A stretch of DNA of 64,000 bases from Streptomyces hawaiiensis. GTDB taxonomy: Bacteria; Actinomycetota; Actinomycetes; Streptomycetales; Streptomycetaceae. The notes under the pieces were generated by a model. It made no database searches, was not told the DNA's origin, and was given only the letters and a program-made list of their open reading frames with translations. A program made the translations under genes and the position numbers. Location of the stretch: positions 8,308,001 to 8,372,000 of the forward strand of contig NZ_CP021978.1 of assembly GCF_004803895.1 (NCBI RefSeq), in the 5' to 3' direction. Positions 1-7,616 of the stretch are shown here, piece by piece; the stretch's first letter is position 1, and the number at the start of each line of letters is the position of its first letter.

Positions 1-955
1 GCCGCGACAGTTCGCGTTCCGTGAGCCCGGCCTCGGCCAGCCGCTGTGCCCGGTCGGCGTGGGTGCGGCGGCTGCCCATCGCCCCGATGTAGGCGGCCGG
101 GCGGCGCAGCGCCTCGGTCAGCAGCGGCACGTCGAACTTGGGGTCGTGCGTCAGGACACAGATCACCGTGCGCTCGTCCGTGTCCGTCTCGCGCAGGTAG
201 CGGTGCGGCCACCGCGCGATCACCTCGACGTCCTCGGGGAAGCGCTTGGGTGTGGCGAAGACCGGGCGGGCGTCGCAGACGGTGACCCGGTAGCCGAGGA
301 AGCCCCCGATACGGGCCACGGCCGCGGCGTAGTCGATCGCGCCGAAGACCAGCATCCGCGGCGGCGGCGCGAAGGACTGCAGGAACACGCTCACGGAGTC
401 CTCGCGGCGCTGCCCCTGGGGTCCGTAGTGCCGCAGACCGGTGGCGCCGAGAGCGAGTTCGCCGCGGGCGTCGGCGGTCACGGCCGCGTCCAGGCCGCTC
501 GCGCCGAGCGTGCCGACGGCCCGGTCCGGCCAGACGGCGAGCGCCGCCCCGCGCGGCGCCGGTCCGTCGGCCACGGTCGCCACCGTGACCGGTTCGCCCG
601 CCGCGACCGAGTCCGCGACCGCGCCGAAGCCGGGATCCCGCTCGGGCGTGACCGCGCGCACCAGCAGCGTGATCTCTCCGCCGCAGGTCAGACCGACCGC
701 GAAGGCGTCCGCGTCGCTGTAGCCGAAGGTCTCCAGCCGGGCCTCGCCGCCCGCGGCGACCTCCCGCGCCAGCTCGAACGCCGCGCTCTCGACACAGCCC
801 CCGGACACACTGCCCACGACCTCCTCGTCCGGACCCACCGCCATCGCCGCGCCCGGGTCGCGCGGCGCGCTGCGGCTGACCTGGACGACCGTCGCGAGAC
901 CGAACGGGACCCCGGCCGTATACCAGCGGCCGAGCACCGGGAGAACGTCACGCAC
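1..955 (-). CDS. XdhC/CoxI-family protein (C-terminus cut by window edge)
   Basis: The protein reads from a GTG at 955, preceded by a strong AAGGAGAGGAG Shine-Dalgarno, and runs off the left edge after about 318 residues. The N-terminal half carries the XdhC/CoxI signature GSVSGGCVESA. The second half has a Rossmann-like segment (MLVFGAIDYAAAVARIGGF) followed by LTHDPKFD and YIGAMGSRRTH, both typical of the family. XdhC proteins help insert or sulfurate the molybdenum cofactor of xanthine and CO dehydrogenase-type enzymes in the cytoplasm. No molybdoenzyme gene lies within the window, although the operon may continue to the left. It is divergent from the Otr(A)-like gene. Family assignment is firm; the client enzyme is unknown. 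Confidence 0.88.
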   Translation of the reverse strand, partial: MRDVLPVLGRWYTAGVPFGLATVVQVSRSAPRDPGAAMAVGPDEEVVGSVSGGCVESAAFELAREVAAGGEARLETFGYSDADAFAVGLTCGGEITLLVRAVTPERDPGFGAVADSVAAGEPVTVATVADGPAPRGAALAVWPDRAVGTLGASGLDAAVTADARGELALGATGLRHYGPQGQRREDSVSVFLQSFAPPPRMLVFGAIDYAAAVARIGGFLGYRVTVCDARPVFATPKRFPEDVEVIARWPHRYLRETDTDERTVICVLTHDPKFDVPLLTEALRRPAAYIGAMGSRRTHADRAQRLAEAGLTERELSR

Positions 956-1081
956 GAGCCGCTCCTCTCCTTGCGCGCACCCGCCGGGTACCCCGGCGGC
1001 GGTTAATTCCGTTGTGTCCCTCCGTGCCGGTCTGCTGCACTGCACAGGTCGGCGACGTCACCGAGTCCCAAGGAGCCCCGG

Positions 1082-1204
1082 ATGCGCGGAACGTTCATGT
1101 CCCCCCCAGCCAGGAACGGACCTCTCTCCGAAGGACATGACGCTTCGTGCACATGCTCAACCTTGGAATTCTCGCCCATGTCGACGCGGGTAAGACCAGC
1201 CTGA
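1082..1204 (+). CDS. Candidate 40-residue leader peptide upstream of otr(A)-like gene
   Basis: An ATG at 1082 follows a canonical AAGGAG at 1070-1075 with 6-nt spacing, a better ribosome site than the one in front of the resistance gene. The frame begins MRGTFMSPP and ends with TGA at 1202-1204, so it runs past the GTG start (1147) of the downstream gene in a different frame. Ribosomes on this ORF would cross the downstream SD and start. Leader ORFs of this kind control several ribosome-targeted resistance genes. No homologue is known to me; coding status rests only on the SD, position and overlap. Confidence 0.4.
   Translation: MRGTFMSPPARNGPLSEGHDASCTCSTLEFSPMSTRVRPA
1095..1140 (+). promoter_or_regulatory. 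Possible SD-sequestering stem before otr(A)-like gene
   Basis: TCATGTCC at 1095-1102 is a perfect reverse complement of GGACATGA at 1133-1140. The right arm takes in the GGA of the only SD-like sequence (AAGGA, 1131-1135) before the GTG at 1147. The left arm lies inside the leader ORF at codons 5-7. Translation of the leader would open the stem, as in translational attenuators. An 8-bp stem with a 30-nt loop can arise by chance, so this remains a hypothesis. Confidence 0.4.
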
Positions 1205-3120
1205 CCGAGCGGCTGCTCCATTCGGCCGGGGTGATCGACGAGATCGGCAGCGTCGACGACGGGAACACCCGTACCGACACCCTCGCCCTGGAGCGGCAGC
1301 GCGGCATCACCATCAAGTCCGCCGTCGTCTCGTTCCCGCTCGACGGCGTGACCGTCAACCTCATCGACACTCCCGGTCACCCGGACTTCATCGCCGAGGT
1401 GGAGCGGGTGCTCGGTGTGCTGGACGGCGTCGTCCTCGTGATCTCCGCCGTCGAAGGGGTGCAGGCGCAGACGCGGGTGCTGATGCGGACACTCCAGCGG
1501 CTGCGCATCCCTACCCTGCTCTTCGTCAACAAGATCGACCGCGGCGGGGCACGCCACGAGGCGGTGCTGCGGGAGATCTCGGCTCGGCTGACCCCCGCGA
1601 TCGTGCCGATGGGGACCGCCACCGGCCTCGGCACCCGCGCGGCCCGTTTCACCCCCTGTCCCGGACCGGCCGGCGCCCTCGACGTCCTGACCGGGCACGA
1701 CGACGTCCTGCTGTCCGCGTACGTCGAGAACACCGTCACGGACGCGGCGCTGCACGGATCACTCGTCGCGCAGACCCGGGAGGCGCTCGTCCACCCGGTC
1801 TACTTCGGTTCCGCCGCCACGGGCGCGGGCGTGGCGGCGCTCCTGTCCGGCATCGAAACGCTGCTGCCGGCGGCCGACGGGGATGCGGACGGGCCGGTCT
1901 CCGCCACCGTGTTCAAGGTCGGCCGGGGCCCGGCGGGGGAGAAGGTCGCCTACGCCCGGATGTTCTCCGGGACGCTGCGCACCCGCGACCGGGTCCCCTT
2001 CGGAGCGGACGGCGCTGAAGGCAGGATCACCGGCATCAGCGTCTTCGACCACGGCACGGACACCCGTGCGGACTCCGTCGAGGCCGGCCGGATCGCCCGC
2101 CTCACCGGGCTCGGCGACATCCGGATCGGCGACGCGATCGGCGAACCCCGCAAGGCGTACGAGCACTTCTTCGCCCCGCCCACCCTGGAGACGGTCGTCG
2201 TCCCCGGCCCGGACGCGCACCGGGGGACGCTCCACCTCGCGCTCACCCAGCTCGCCGAGCAGGACCCGCTGATCGGCCTGCGCCGTGACGAGCGCCGCCA
2301 GGAGACCTCCGTCTCCCTCTACGGCGAGGTGCAGAAGGAGGTCATCCAGGCCACCCTCGCCGACGAGTACGGACTCGACGTCACCTTCCGCGAGACGACG
2401 CCGCTGTGCGTCGAACGGCCCGTCGGCACGGGGCAGGCCGTGGAGTTCATCAAGAAGGACCCGAATCCGTTCCTCGCGACGGTCGGTCTGCGCGTCGACC
2501 CCGCTCCGGTCGGCTCGGGCGTGGGCTTCCGGCTGGAGGTGGAGCTCGGGGCGATGCCGTACGCCTTCTTCAAGGCCGTGGAGGACACCGTGCGCGAGAC
2601 CCTCGACCAGGGTCTGCACGGCTGGCAGGTCACCGACTGCGTGGTCACCATGACGCACAGCGGCTACTGGCCCCGCCAGAGCCATGCCCACCAGGGCTTC
2701 GACAAGAGCATGTCGAGCACGGGCGCCGACTTCCGCGGCGTGACCCCGCTGGTGCTGATCGAGGCGCTGCGGCGGGCCGGGACGCGGGTCCACGAGCCGA
2801 TGCACCGCTTCCGCATCGAGGCCCCGGCCGACACCCTCGGCGCCCTGCTGCCGGTCCTCGCCGGGCTCGCTGCCGTACCCGAGACGACGGGGAACCGGGA
2901 CGACCTCTGCGTCCTCGAAGGCACGGTGCCCGCTGCCCGGGTGCACGCCCTCGAACAGCGGCTGCCGGGACTCACCCGGGGCGAGGGCGAGCTGGAGAGC
3001 TTCTTCGCCCACTACGCGCCCGTCACGCACGGCACGGTCCCCGAACGCCCGCGCACCGACCACAACCCGCTGAACAGGAAGGAGTACTTGTTGAACGTGA
3101 CACGAAGGGTCGGTGGTTGA
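1147..3120 (+). CDS. otrA: Otr(A)-like tetracycline resistance ribosomal protection GTPase
   Basis: This is an EF-G-like translational GTPase of 657 residues, close to the 663 of Streptomyces rimosus Otr(A). Visible GTPase motifs are G1 AHVDAGKT (10-17), G3 DTPGH (74-78) and G4 NKID (128-131), and the N-terminus LNLGILAHVDAGKTSLTERLL is characteristic of ribosomal protection proteins rather than housekeeping EF-G. Such proteins bind the ribosome and release tetracycline in a GTP-dependent way. Translation could start at GTG 1147 or ATG 1153. The upstream leader ORF and stem suggest translational control. It stands alone, with no tetracycline biosynthesis or efflux gene adjacent, so it may be intrinsic resistance or have another ribosomal role. 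Confidence 0.9.
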   Translation: MHMLNLGILAHVDAGKTSLTERLLHSAGVIDEIGSVDDGNTRTDTLALERQRGITIKSAVVSFPLDGVTVNLIDTPGHPDFIAEVERVLGVLDGVVLVISAVEGVQAQTRVLMRTLQRLRIPTLLFVNKIDRGGARHEAVLREISARLTPAIVPMGTATGLGTRAARFTPCPGPAGALDVLTGHDDVLLSAYVENTVTDAALHGSLVAQTREALVHPVYFGSAATGAGVAALLSGIETLLPAADGDADGPVSATVFKVGRGPAGEKVAYARMFSGTLRTRDRVPFGADGAEGRITGISVFDHGTDTRADSVEAGRIARLTGLGDIRIGDAIGEPRKAYEHFFAPPTLETVVVPGPDAHRGTLHLALTQLAEQDPLIGLRRDERRQETSVSLYGEVQKEVIQATLADEYGLDVTFRETTPLCVERPVGTGQAVEFIKKDPNPFLATVGLRVDPAPVGSGVGFRLEVELGAMPYAFFKAVEDTVRETLDQGLHGWQVTDCVVTMTHSGYWPRQSHAHQGFDKSMSSTGADFRGVTPLVLIEALRRAGTRVHEPMHRFRIEAPADTLGALLPVLAGLAAVPETTGNRDDLCVLEGTVPAARVHALEQRLPGLTRGEGELESFFAHYAPVTHGTVPERPRTDHNPLNRKEYLLNVTRRVGG

Positions 3121-3145
3121 CGTGTGAGGGTTGTCCGAGAGGGAA

Positions 3146-3161
3146 CTTACTCCAGAGTCAG
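3146..3161. promoter_or_regulatory. Candidate TetR operator upstream of the GH5 gene
   Basis: The sequence CTTACT-CCAG-AGTCAG is an inverted repeat with a 4-nt spacer and one arm mismatch. It matches the perfect CTTACT-GCAA-AGTAAG dyad at 6370-6385, in front of the beta-propeller gene and beside a TetR gene. Both sites lie just upstream of a TTGACx hexamer (here TTGACG at 3167-3172). The -10 region here is poor. The start codon lies only 25-31 nt beyond the hexamer, so the transcript may be almost leaderless. Confidence 0.5.
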
Positions 3162-3196
3162 AGGTGTTGACGGTGTCCTGATATCGCCGGACTGTA

Positions 3197-5062
3197 GTGG
3201 ACATGCCGACTATCCGAGCGCGTCTCCTGGTCGTCCTGGTCGTCCTCTTCGGCTCCGTGTCGGTGGCGGGCGTCCCGCCGGCCACCGCCGTGCCCCCTCC
3301 CGGCTCCCTCTGGTTCGACGACCCCACCGTCACGGTGCGGGACGGCCGCTTCACCGACGCCCACGGCCGCGAGATCGTCCTGCGCGGCTACAACGTCTCC
3401 GGCGAGACCAAGCTCGCCGAGAACAAGGGCCTGCCCTTCGCCTCGGTAGCCGACGCCCGCACATCGGCGACCGCCCTGCGCGCCCTCGGCGGCGGCAACA
3501 CCGTCCGCTTCCTGCTGTCCTGGGCCTACGCCGAGCCCGAGCGCGGCCAGGTGGACACGGCCTATCTGGCCGCCGCCACCGACCAGATGAAGGCCTTCCT
3601 CGACGTGGGCATCCGCGTCTACCCCGACTTCCACCAGGACCTCTACTCCCGGCACCTCTTCGACGCCGACAGCTGGTACACCGGCGACGGCGCCCCCAAG
3701 TGGGCCGTGGACGCCGGGAACTACCCGGACGAGTCCTGCGGGATCTGCCTGTTCTGGGGGCAGAACATCACCCAGAACGAGGCGGTGACACGTGCCACCC
3801 ACGACTTCTGGCACAACGCGCACGGCGTGCAGGACGCCTTCCTCGCCACCGCCCAGAAGACCATGGCGTACGTACGACAGAACCTGAGCGCGGACCAGTT
3901 CAGGGGTATCGCCGGGTTCGACCCCTACAACGAGCCGCACGCGGGCGTCTACGACTCCGGGCAGACCAGCCGCGCCTGGGAGAAGGACGTGCTCTGGCCG
4001 TTCTACGAGAAGTTCCGGACCCGCATGGACACGGCCGGCTGGCGCGACAAGCCGGCCTTCGTCGAGCCGAACCTCTTCTGGAACGCCAACCTCGACTTCC
4101 AGAAGCAGGAGGGCGGCCTGCTCGACGCCGGCGCACTCGGACCCCGCTATGTCTTCAACACCCACTTCTACGACCAGAAGGCCATCTCCGGCGTCTTCAT
4201 GTGGGGCAAGGCGGCCGACGGCCAGTACACGGGCGACTTCAGCACCGTCCGCGACCGCGCCGCGGCCGCGCGGACGGCCGCCGTCGTCAGCGAGTTCGGG
4301 CACCCGCTGGCGGGCAACGTCTCCGACAAGGCGCCGACCGTCCTCAAAGCGATGTACCAGGCCCTCGACTCCCGTGTGAAGGGCGCCGACTGGTGGTCCG
4401 ACCCGGCGGCCTCTGGACCCGTGCTCTCCGGTTCCCAGTGGCAGTGGGACATCTACAACGGCCGCCACCGCGAGCTGATGAACGGCAACCCCGACAAGGT
4501 GCTCACCGCCGGCGACGCCTGGAACGACGAGGACCTGTCCGCCGTACGCCTCGACGACTCCGGCAAGCCCGTACTGCGCCAGGACGCCCGGCTCCTGGAC
4601 CGCCTCTACCCGAGCGCCACGGCCGGTACGACCGTCGGCTTCACCTACGAGGACCGCTCCCGGGACGGTTCGACGACCCTGACCTGGAACCCCGTGCCGA
4701 GTTCGCTGCCCAGCGTGCAACGGCTGGTGGGGTCGGGGCAGTACGGGCTGCTGCTGTGGCGCTCGGACGGCGGCCCGGCGCCCACCGAACTGCATCTGCC
4801 GGCGGGCTTCCCGACCGCGTCCACCACCGTCGTCTCCGACCTGGGCACGGCTCACGCCCCGCCGGCCTACACCTCGACGACGCCGATCGGCGTGGCGCCG
4901 GAGCCCGGTGGCACGGGAAGCCGCCGCCTGCTGCTCACCGCGCCGGACTCGGGCGTCCTGCACTACGCGCTGGTGACCAACGGGGCGACGGCTCCCTCGG
5001 CGGATCTGCTCGCCGCGGCCCGCTCCGAACTGGCGGCCTGGGCGGCGAAGGAGGTCAACTAG
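3197..5062 (+). CDS. Secreted GH5-family glycosidase, endoglycosylceramidase-like
   Basis: A 621-residue protein with an N-terminal signal peptide (hydrophobic core about 9-24, likely cleavage near residue 31). The catalytic domain carries NTVRFLLSWAYAEP, HQDLYS, the acid/base motif FDPYNEP (Glu246) and the nucleophile motif VVSEFGHP (Glu366), a layout typical of GH5 endoglycoceramidase-related enzymes. The last ~150 residues look like the beta-rich C-terminal domain of that group. It probably cleaves a glycolipid or glycoside outside the cell; the substrate is inferred. GTG 3197 and ATG 3203 are both possible starts. Its stop codon overlaps the end of the convergent beta-propeller gene by 8 bp, and both genes are preceded by the same dyad. 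Confidence 0.85.
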   Translation: MDMPTIRARLLVVLVVLFGSVSVAGVPPATAVPPPGSLWFDDPTVTVRDGRFTDAHGREIVLRGYNVSGETKLAENKGLPFASVADARTSATALRALGGGNTVRFLLSWAYAEPERGQVDTAYLAAATDQMKAFLDVGIRVYPDFHQDLYSRHLFDADSWYTGDGAPKWAVDAGNYPDESCGICLFWGQNITQNEAVTRATHDFWHNAHGVQDAFLATAQKTMAYVRQNLSADQFRGIAGFDPYNEPHAGVYDSGQTSRAWEKDVLWPFYEKFRTRMDTAGWRDKPAFVEPNLFWNANLDFQKQEGGLLDAGALGPRYVFNTHFYDQKAISGVFMWGKAADGQYTGDFSTVRDRAAAARTAAVVSEFGHPLAGNVSDKAPTVLKAMYQALDSRVKGADWWSDPAASGPVLSGSQWQWDIYNGRHRELMNGNPDKVLTAGDAWNDEDLSAVRLDDSGKPVLRQDARLLDRLYPSATAGTTVGFTYEDRSRDGSTTLTWNPVPSSLPSVQRLVGSGQYGLLLWRSDGGPAPTELHLPAGFPTASTTVVSDLGTAHAPPAYTSTTPIGVAPEPGGTGSRRLLLTAPDSGVLHYALVTNGATAPSADLLAAARSELAAWAAKEVN

Positions 5063-6308
5063 CGGACGGGCTCGTCCAGCCGGCCGCCACATGGCCGAGC
5101 CGGACGCGCTGCGGGTGGTCACCGACCGGCACGGACACGACCTTCTTCCCGGTGGCGAAGTCGATGGCCGTGACCTGGTCGGTGCCGCTCTCGGAGATCA
5201 CGCAGGCCTTGCCGTCACCGCTGACCGTGGCCCAGTAGGGCTTGGAGGCGGTGACGAGCGGGCCCTCCTGGAGCGTGGCGCGGTCGACGACGGTGGCGTA
5301 GTCGTCCATCGTGCCCGCGACGCACAGTTTGCGTCCGTCCGGGCTCATCGAGATGCCGTGATGGCGCGAGTCGTTGACGAAGGTCGTGCGGTCGTCGCTG
5401 GTCGCCGGGTTCTTCGGCAGGGTCTTGGTGCGGGTGATCTTGTCGGTGGCGATGTCGTACTCGAAGAAGCCGTTGAAGAAGGAGACCTGGAAGTACAGCT
5501 TCGACTCGTCCGGCGAGAAGACGGCCGGGCGGACCGCGTCGGAGTGGTCCTTGAGGCCGAGCGCGTCCAGTTGCGGGCGCATGTCGATGACCTTGACCTG
5601 CTTGTACGTGGTGGCGTCGACGACGGTGATACGCCGGTCGCCCTTCGTCCAGTCCAGCCACGGGGCGTCGGTCTGCGTGTTCACGTCGCCGATCGCCATG
5701 TTGTAGATGTACTTGCCGTCCTGGGTGAAGATGTTCTCGTGCGGCTTGTCGCCGGTGCCGAACTTGCCCAGTTCCCTGCCGGTGACGATGTCCAGCACAT
5801 GAACGGTGTTGGAGGTCGACGCCGAGACCGCGACCCGCTTGCCGTCGGGGGAGACCGCCATGTGGTCGGAGCGGTAACCGGACACGGGGAAGCGCCAGTT
5901 GATCCGCCCGGAGGCGAGGTCGATCGAGACGACGTCGGCGAAGCTCGGCCGGGATACGACCATCGACGTCCCGTCCGGCGTGGAGTACATGTCGTCGACG
6001 AACTGGTCGTGGCCCTCGCCGACGCTGTTGCGGATCGCCATGAAGTAGATCCACTTGATCGGGTCGGCGTTGATCTCGGCCATCCGCTGGTCCTTGTCGG
6101 GGATGACGTTGATCCGGCCTATCTTCCCGAAGTCACCGGTCGCTCTGATGACTTCGGCGGTGCCGTCCCAGTTGTTGCCCACGAACATCACCTCGCGCAG
6201 CGCGGCGGAGGAACTCGGGGCGGCCACGGCGGCGGTCGCGGGAACGGTGGCGGTCAGGACCAGGGCGGCGGTCAGGGAGCACAGGTGCCGTCGTCGGAAG
6301 ACGGACAT
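5055..6308 (-). CDS. Secreted YVTN/lactonase-type beta-propeller protein
   Basis: The ATG at 6308 is chosen because GGAGGGAT precedes it and the upstream in-frame GTG would lie ahead of the predicted -10 box. The 417-residue product starts with a signal peptide (MSVFRRRHLCSLTAALVL, cleavage near AVAA). It then repeats blade-like units such as MAVSPDGKRVAVSA, ISMSPDGRKLCVAG and VSGDGKACVIS, as in YVTN-family seven-bladed propellers. No catalytic residues can be assigned; such proteins are extracellular binding proteins, lactonases or amine-dehydrogenase-like folds. It is divergent from the TetR gene and convergent with the GH5 gene, which suggests a shared extracellular process. Confidence 0.82.
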   Translation of the reverse strand: MSVFRRRHLCSLTAALVLTATVPATAAVAAPSSSAALREVMFVGNNWDGTAEVIRATGDFGKIGRINVIPDKDQRMAEINADPIKWIYFMAIRNSVGEGHDQFVDDMYSTPDGTSMVVSRPSFADVVSIDLASGRINWRFPVSGYRSDHMAVSPDGKRVAVSASTSNTVHVLDIVTGRELGKFGTGDKPHENIFTQDGKYIYNMAIGDVNTQTDAPWLDWTKGDRRITVVDATTYKQVKVIDMRPQLDALGLKDHSDAVRPAVFSPDESKLYFQVSFFNGFFEYDIATDKITRTKTLPKNPATSDDRTTFVNDSRHHGISMSPDGRKLCVAGTMDDYATVVDRATLQEGPLVTASKPYWATVSGDGKACVISESGTDQVTAIDFATGKKVVSVPVGDHPQRVRLGHVAAGWTSPSAS

Positions 6309-6340
6309 GGCTGATCCCTCCTCTGCGGGTGGGGGTGAGG

Positions 6341-6369
6341 AATCTGAACACACGTGCTTTCAGAGTCAA
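6341..6369 (-). promoter_or_regulatory. Promoter of the beta-propeller gene
   Basis: Reading on the minus strand, TTGACT (6369-6364) and CAGATT (6346-6341) are separated by 17 nt, a good vegetative Streptomyces promoter. Transcription would begin near 6335, giving a leader of about 27 nt before the ATG at 6308. The operator dyad at 6370-6385 abuts the -35 box. Confidence 0.6.
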
Positions 6370-6385
6370 CTTACTGCAAAGTAAG
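6370..6385. promoter_or_regulatory. Candidate TetR operator between beta-propeller and tetR
   Basis: CTTACT-GCAA-AGTAAG is a perfect 6-bp inverted repeat with a 4-nt spacer. It sits directly against the -35 box of the beta-propeller promoter and about 70 nt before the TetR start, a usual place for a TetR-family operator. A near copy (one arm mismatch) stands before the GH5 gene at 3146-3161. Confidence 0.6.
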
Positions 6386-6455
6386 GAAGGGGCCGCCTTC
6401 TCCACAAGACCGCGTGCACGACAAAATCAGTGTGCGATCGACGAAAGGAGAGCCG

Positions 6456-7115
6456 GTGCCGGGCAGACTCAGAGCACCGACCGGCCGCTACGGCGGCAAG
6501 ACCGCCGAGGAGCGGCAGGCCGAGCGGCGCCGACGGTTCCTCGACGCCGCGCTCCAGCTGTTCGGTGACACCCCCGGCTTCCGCTCCACCACGGTCGCGG
6601 CCCTCAGCGAGACGGCCGGGCTGTCCACCCGCCAGTTCTACGAGGAGTTCCGCACCCTCGAGGACGTGCTCGCCGCGTTGCACCTCCAGGTCAACGGCTG
6701 GGCCGAGGCCGCGGTGCTGGAGGCGGCCGCGGGCGCGGCGGACCTGCCGCTCGTGGAACGCGCCACCGCCATCTTCCGCGCCTACGCCGGGAACGTCGCC
6801 GCCGATCCGCGCCGGATCCGCATCACCTTCGTCGAGATCATCGGCGTCAGCCCGCGCCTGGAGGAGCAGCGGCTCGCCCGCCGGGCCGGCTGGGTCGACC
6901 TCATCTGCGCCGAGGCCGACGCGGCGGCCGCACGCGGAGAGGCGGCGCCCCGCGACTACCGTCTCGCCGCGACGGGTTTCATCGGCAGTGTCAACGGCCT
7001 GCTGCACGACTGGAGCGCCGGCTGGGTGGACGCGACACTCGACGAGGTCGTCGACGAACTGGTCCGGCAGCTGCTGGGGATCCTGCGGCCGCCGGGATGG
7101 CGGCCGCAGGGGTGA
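6456..7115 (+). CDS. TetR/AcrR-family transcriptional regulator
   Basis: GTG 6456 is chosen because AAAGGAGA precedes it at proper spacing; it gives 219 residues, normal for the family. The N-terminal DNA-binding domain (about residues 18-70) shows FLDAALQLFGDTPGF, STTVAALSETAGLSTRQFYEEF and the following helix typical of TetR. The C-terminal ligand domain is not assignable. It is transcribed divergently from the beta-propeller gene, across the perfect dyad at 6370-6385. I infer that it controls itself, the beta-propeller gene and, through the distant copy of the dyad, the GH5 gene. Confidence 0.9.
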   Translation: MPGRLRAPTGRYGGKTAEERQAERRRRFLDAALQLFGDTPGFRSTTVAALSETAGLSTRQFYEEFRTLEDVLAALHLQVNGWAEAAVLEAAAGAADLPLVERATAIFRAYAGNVAADPRRIRITFVEIIGVSPRLEEQRLARRAGWVDLICAEADAAAARGEAAPRDYRLAATGFIGSVNGLLHDWSAGWVDATLDEVVDELVRQLLGILRPPGWRPQG

Positions 7116-7195
7116 CGGCGGCCTCGCCGGAAGCGCGAAGCCCGGGACCCGCGTCCGCGCTCCCCGAGCCGCTGAAGGCCGCCGCAGAGAAGGCC

Positions 7196-7247
7196 GGTGA
7201 CATGGCCACGGACCGGGCGGCCGCGCCGGTCCGAGCGAGGTGTCACC
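7196..7247. terminator. Nested stem-loop between convergent tetR and cox genes
   Basis: An inner 8-bp perfect stem (CGGACCGG 7209-7216 with CCGGTCCG 7226-7233, 9-nt loop) lies inside an outer 7-bp stem (GGTGACA 7196-7202 with TGTCACC 7241-7247). It sits between two converging transcription units and lacks a T tract, as is common for Streptomyces terminators. Confidence 0.5.
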
Positions 7248-7265
7248 CGGACCGGTTCTGACCGG

Positions 7266-7616
7266 CTAGACCGACGCCCGCACCACAAGATCCGTCGCCG
7301 TCACCAGCGCCACCCCCAGCAGCAGTCCGGCCAGCAGCCGAGCGCGGAGCCTGCGGTACAACGCCTCGTACTCGCCCCGCAGTTCCTCCCCGCGCCGGGC
7401 CGTGCGCTGCCACGAGGCCCGGGCGAGGGCGAGATGCTCCGCCGCGAACTGCCGCTCCACCTCCGCCCGTTGCGCCTCCGGCAGCCAGTCGAGCCCGGCG
7501 GTGAAGCGGACGGCGGCCGTACGGGCCTCCTCACGCGCGGCGGCGGCGAGCAGATGCCCCTCGACCTCGTTGTGGAACGCCCGCAGGTCCCTGGGGAGCC
7601 CTTCCATGGCCGTCAT
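7266..7616 (-). CDS. Small membrane protein downstream of ctaD
   Basis: The 116-residue product starts at ATG 7616, overlapping the ctaD stop by ATGA, so the two are translationally coupled. Residues 1-90 are charged and probably helical (DWLPEAQRAEVERQFAAEHLALARASW). The C-terminal ~20 residues (LLAGLLLGVALVTATDLVV) form one membrane helix. I do not recognise the family. Coupling suggests a role with the oxidase subunit, perhaps assembly or an accessory subunit; this is inference from position only. Confidence 0.72.
   Translation of the reverse strand: MTAMEGLPRDLRAFHNEVEGHLLAAAAREEARTAAVRFTAGLDWLPEAQRAEVERQFAAEHLALARASWQRTARRGEELRGEYEALYRRLRARLLAGLLLGVALVTATDLVVRASV

Noticed and set aside
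59..1006. Long plus-strand open frame over the XdhC region
   Set aside because: Its translation is Arg/Ala/Gly-rich with no domain, while the opposite strand encodes clear XdhC motifs and has a strong SD.
1759..3354. Long minus-strand open frame opposite the Otr(A)-like gene
   Set aside because: High-GC antisense shadow; the plus-strand protein has all GTPase motifs.
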